From: Pseudonocardia sp. TRM90224
Lineage (GTDB): Bacteria; Actinomycetota; Actinomycetes; Mycobacteriales; Pseudonocardiaceae
Assembly (NCBI RefSeq): GCF_021245725.1
Contig: NZ_JAJGSX010000065.1
Coordinates: forward strand, 1-33,793
DNA: 33,793 nt
Direction of reading: 5' to 3'
Position numbers and translations under genes: made by a program. The stretch's first letter is position 1. Each line of letters begins with the position of its first letter. Of the stretch, positions 31,585 through 33,793 are shown one piece after another. The notes beneath the pieces were generated by a model. The model did not search any database. It saw only the letters and a program-made list of their open reading frames with translations, and was not told the DNA's origin.

Positions 31585-31595
31585 AAGCTGAGCTT
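31585..31595. promoter_or_regulatory. Small palindrome at the LysR start, candidate operator
   Basis: AAGCT-G-AGCTT is a perfect 5-1-5 inverted repeat one base from the LysR start codon, followed by the AT-rich TTAAA. A TTGACA (31612-31617) points towards the EamA gene but has no good -10 at normal spacing. LysR proteins usually repress their own gene from such sites. Confidence 0.35.
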
Positions 31596-31654
31596 AAAGG
31601 CCAGTCCGGAATTGACAGCTACCGAGGAAGCCGTGCGCGTCGCACAGTCGGTCC

Positions 31655-32542
31655 ATGTCCGTCCGTGCTTGGTCCTGGTTGCTGCTGCTCTCCGCGATCT
31701 GGGGAGCGTCGTTCCTGTTCATCAGCATCGCGCTGGAATCGTTCGGGCCGGCTGTCGTGGCCGCCGGCCGCACGGGCGGCGCGGCGCTGCTGCTCGCGCC
31801 GCTCGCGTGGCGGCGACGGGCGGCGCTGGCCGGCCGCTGGCGTGCGGTCGTGGTCGTGGCGACGTTCCAGCTGGCGGTGCCGTTCCTGCTGATCGGCATC
31901 GGCCAGCGCGGGGTCGACTCCGGGCTGACCGGGATCCTCATCTCCACGCAGCCGATCTGGATGGTGCTGATCGCGGCGGGGATCGGGCTCGGCCGGCCGA
32001 ACGCGCTGTCGGTGGCCGGGATCGTGATCGGGCTCGCCGGGGTCGCGGCGCTGGTGGGGCTGCCCGGCGCCGGCGCGCAGGCCGACCCCGCGGGCATCGC
32101 GATGATCATGGCCGCCGCGGTCTGCTACGGGCTCGGGATGGTCCTCGTGCGACGCTTGCTGCCCGGCGTGAACCCGATCGCGATCACCGGCGCGACGATG
32201 GCCGTCTCCACCGTCGTGCTCGCCCCGTTCGCCGTGGCCTCGCTGCCCGCGCAGCCGCCGACGTTCAGCGCGGTGGCGGCGCTGGTCGTGCTCGCCGCGG
32301 TCTGCACCGCGGCCGGGTTCGTGATCTACAACCGCCTCATCGGGGAGGTCGGCGCGCAGCGCGCGAGCCTGGTCGCGTACCTCTCGCCGCCGTTCGCGGT
32401 GGCCTACGGGGCGACCGTGCTGGCCGAGCCGGTGGGGGTCGGCTCGGTGGTCGGGCTGGCGCTGGTGCTGCTGGGCTCGTGGGCGTGCGCGCGCGGCTCC
32501 CGCCCGGCGCCGGTCCGCGTCCCCGTGCCGGTCACCGCGTGA
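31655..32542 (+). CDS. EamA/DMT-family exporter
   Basis: This 295-residue inner-membrane protein has ten predicted helices arranged as two EamA repeats (about 7-135 and 148-280). It begins WSWLLLLSAIWGASFLFI, the classic first helix of the RhaT/EamA group. These proteins export metabolites or amino acids. The divergent LysR regulator suggests induction by the exported compound. Its last 11 bases overlap the 3' end of the convergent esterase gene. Confidence 0.92.
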   Translation: MSVRAWSWLLLLSAIWGASFLFISIALESFGPAVVAAGRTGGAALLLAPLAWRRRAALAGRWRAVVVVATFQLAVPFLLIGIGQRGVDSGLTGILISTQPIWMVLIAAGIGLGRPNALSVAGIVIGLAGVAALVGLPGAGAQADPAGIAMIMAAAVCYGLGMVLVRRLLPGVNPIAITGATMAVSTVVLAPFAVASLPAQPPTFSAVAALVVLAAVCTAAGFVIYNRLIGEVGAQRASLVAYLSPPFAVAYGATVLAEPVGVGSVVGLALVLLGSWACARGSRPAPVRVPVPVTA

Positions 32543-33317
32543 TCCGCTGCCCGACGAAGGCGAGCACCTCCGGCAGCACACCCTGCCAGTACTCGTTCGT
32601 GTGGCCGCCTTCGGTGAGCCGGACGACCTCGGGTGACGCCGCCTGCGCGTAGTCGCGGGCGGCCTGCAGGAACGGGTCGCCGTTGCCGCACCACACCCCG
32701 GTCGGCACGCGCACCTCCTGCGTGTGCCGCAGCGGTTCGTGGCTCTCCCACTGCGCGCGGTCGGCGAACACCTTGCGCGCGGCGGCGTCGCCCCAGCTCA
32801 GGAACAGCGCAGCGCTGCACACGGCCACCGCGCGCAGCTCCGGGTGGTCGCGGGCGTACCGCAGCGCGCCGAACCCGCCCATCGAGATGCCGAACGCCGC
32901 CGCGACCGGCCCCAGCCCGCGCTCGACCAGCCACCCCGGCAGCTCGTCGGCGAGCATGCGCTGCGGGTCGTCACCGGTGCCGACGTCGACCCAGTAGTGG
33001 TCGCCGTCGACCGCGGCGACGGCGAACGGCGCCACCCCGGCCCGGACGGCGTCGTCGAGCGCGGCCTGCAGCCCGATGCCTTCGAGGAACCCGGCGTTCG
33101 ATCCGCGGCCGTGCAGCGCGACGCATACAGGCAAGCCGTCGGGAGCACCGGTCGGTCTGGTGATCACCAGGTTCACTTCGGTGCCGCGGGCTGCCGAGTG
33201 GACACGGGTCGCCCGCGCCGGCGGCTGAGGCGCAGGTGCGGGTGGCAGGGTGCTGGCGCAGCCGGCCGCCAGCAGCCCGAGCCCGGCCAGCAGGGCGCGT
33301 CGACGAACGGGTGACAC
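32532..33317 (-). CDS. Secreted alpha/beta-hydrolase esterase, lipoprotein
   Basis: This 261-residue exported hydrolase has an N-terminal SPVRRRALLAGLGLLAAGC with a lipobox (Cys20) and a triple-Arg that could also use the twin-arginine route. It has the oxyanion-hole segment ALHGRGS (68-74), the nucleophile motif GISMGG (Ser145), an acid-loop Asp (Asp214 in GNGDPF) and His239 in GGHTNEYW, giving a complete Ser-Asp-His triad. The fold is like esterase D/antigen 85-type esterases; the substrate is unknown. The GTG start at 33317 follows GGGAGGG; further in-frame sequence upstream overlaps the next gene and is non-coding. Confidence 0.88.
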   Translation of the reverse strand: MSPVRRRALLAGLGLLAAGCASTLPPAPAPQPPARATRVHSAARGTEVNLVITRPTGAPDGLPVCVALHGRGSNAGFLEGIGLQAALDDAVRAGVAPFAVAAVDGDHYWVDVGTGDDPQRMLADELPGWLVERGLGPVAAAFGISMGGFGALRYARDHPELRAVAVCSAALFLSWGDAAARKVFADRAQWESHEPLRHTQEVRVPTGVWCGNGDPFLQAARDYAQAASPEVVRLTEGGHTNEYWQGVLPEVLAFVGQRITR

Positions 33318-33356
33318 GACCCGACCCTCCCACACGAGGTGCGCCACGATGTCCCG

Positions 33357-33707
33357 ATGGCGTCCTACTCGGTCAACCCAGCCGCCGTCGCGTTCGCGCG
33401 GGCCCGCATCGACGCACGCCAGTACGTCCTGCGCAGCCGGTGGAACGAGGTCGCACCCTCCGCCGCGGACGGCACGGCGTACCTGGAGAAGCACTCGTGG
33501 AACGAGTACGGCCAGTGGCACCTGGGCCTCACCGACGGCGCGACCGACGACACCAAGGCCCGCTACGCGTTCATCTTGGGCGACTTCCGGCGGGTTCACC
33601 GGATGGGCATCATCGCCTGCCACTACCGGGCGGCCGAGTGGGGGCACAAGGACGTCGAGCTGGCCGCGCACGAGCTGTTGCAGTACCTCGACAACCGCGT
33701 CTCATAG
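33357..33707 (+). CDS. Conserved actinobacterial protein of unknown function
   Basis: This 116-residue soluble protein begins MASYSVNPAAVAFARARIDARQ (quoted here to 20 or fewer: MASYSVNPAAVAFARARI) and is rich in Trp, His and Tyr, with the segments SWNEYGQWHLGLT and YRAAEWGHKDVELAAHELL. I recall similar small proteins in many actinobacteria, none with an assigned role. No signal peptide or membrane helix is seen. The ATG at 33357 is chosen; a GTG at 33339 would add six residues. It is divergent from the esterase gene with a 39-base gap. Confidence 0.75.
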   Translation: MASYSVNPAAVAFARARIDARQYVLRSRWNEVAPSAADGTAYLEKHSWNEYGQWHLGLTDGATDDTKARYAFILGDFRRVHRMGIIACHYRAAEWGHKDVELAAHELLQYLDNRVS

Positions 33708-33728
33708 CCGGCAGCGGTTCCGCACGCG

Positions 33729-33785
33729 AGGGCAGGAAAGCCACTTTCCTGCCCTGTGAGGGCCGGAAAGTGGCTTTCCTGCCCT
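33729..33785. repeat. Family B long inverted repeat, copy B2
   Basis: Two perfect 21-base arms (33729-33749 and 33765-33785) surround a 15-base loop containing CCTGTG, as in copy B1. Both arms carry inner palindromes, GGAAAG-CCA-CTTTCC and GGAAAG-TGG-CTTTCC. It follows the last gene by 21 bases. Confidence 0.9.
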
Positions 33786-33793
33786 CCCCCAGC

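Overview
This is a GC-rich window (roughly 70% G+C by eye) from an actinobacterium. Tight ATGA/GTGA-coupled operons, many GTG starts, an ECF sigma/anti-sigma pair, cydABDC with separate CydD and CydC, an AfsR/SARP regulator and an arfABC-type locus all fit the Pseudonocardiales/mycobacterial side of the Actinomycetia. The genus cannot be fixed from the sequence alone. No rRNA, tRNA, CRISPR array, phage or transposase gene was seen.

Layout. 1-217: converging arrays of 22-bp repeats, cut by the window edge. 311-5419 (-): mutA-mutB-meaB, the two methylmalonyl-CoA mutase subunits and their chaperone GTPase. 5516-7232 (-): a three-gene cell-envelope operon (membrane-anchored beta-type protein, DUF6529-like multi-helix membrane protein, Rieske lipoprotein). 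7416-8656 (+): a SigL-type ECF sigma factor and its zinc-type anti-sigma factor. Both sides of this divergent intergenic region carry the same TGAACC-N16-CGTGTR promoter, so the sigma factor probably controls itself and the Rieske operon. 8863-14573 (+): cydA-cydB-cydD-cydC (bd oxidase and its ABC exporter), preceded by an unusual double palindrome. 14660-14875 (-): a 71-residue peptide with eight cysteines. 15024-17042 (-): a DUF4032 kinase-like protein and a FabG-type reductase. 17358-19853 (+): an arfABC-like locus (BON/OmpA envelope protein, small membrane protein, long ArfC with two C-terminal 'sunset' repeats). 20189-26414 (+): a complete dipeptide/oligopeptide ABC importer, led by a possible 29-codon upstream ORF. 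26497-27381 (-) and 27516-30638 (+): an imine-reductase-like enzyme divergent from an AfsR/SARP regulator. 30666-33707: LysR regulator (-), EamA exporter (+), esterase lipoprotein (-), conserved small protein (+).

The strongest non-coding signal is a set of long inverted repeats placed between genes. Family A (core CCCCACCGTTTTG / CAAAACGGTGGGG) has four copies in two subtypes; each of its two pairs holds one copy of each subtype and brackets a single minus-strand gene (the Cys-rich peptide; the imine reductase). Family B (GGAAAGCCACTTTCC type) has two copies in which each arm is itself a palindrome. A third type sits at the convergent end of the AfsR and LysR genes. None has a T-tract, so they are either actinobacterial intrinsic terminators or small non-autonomous repeats.
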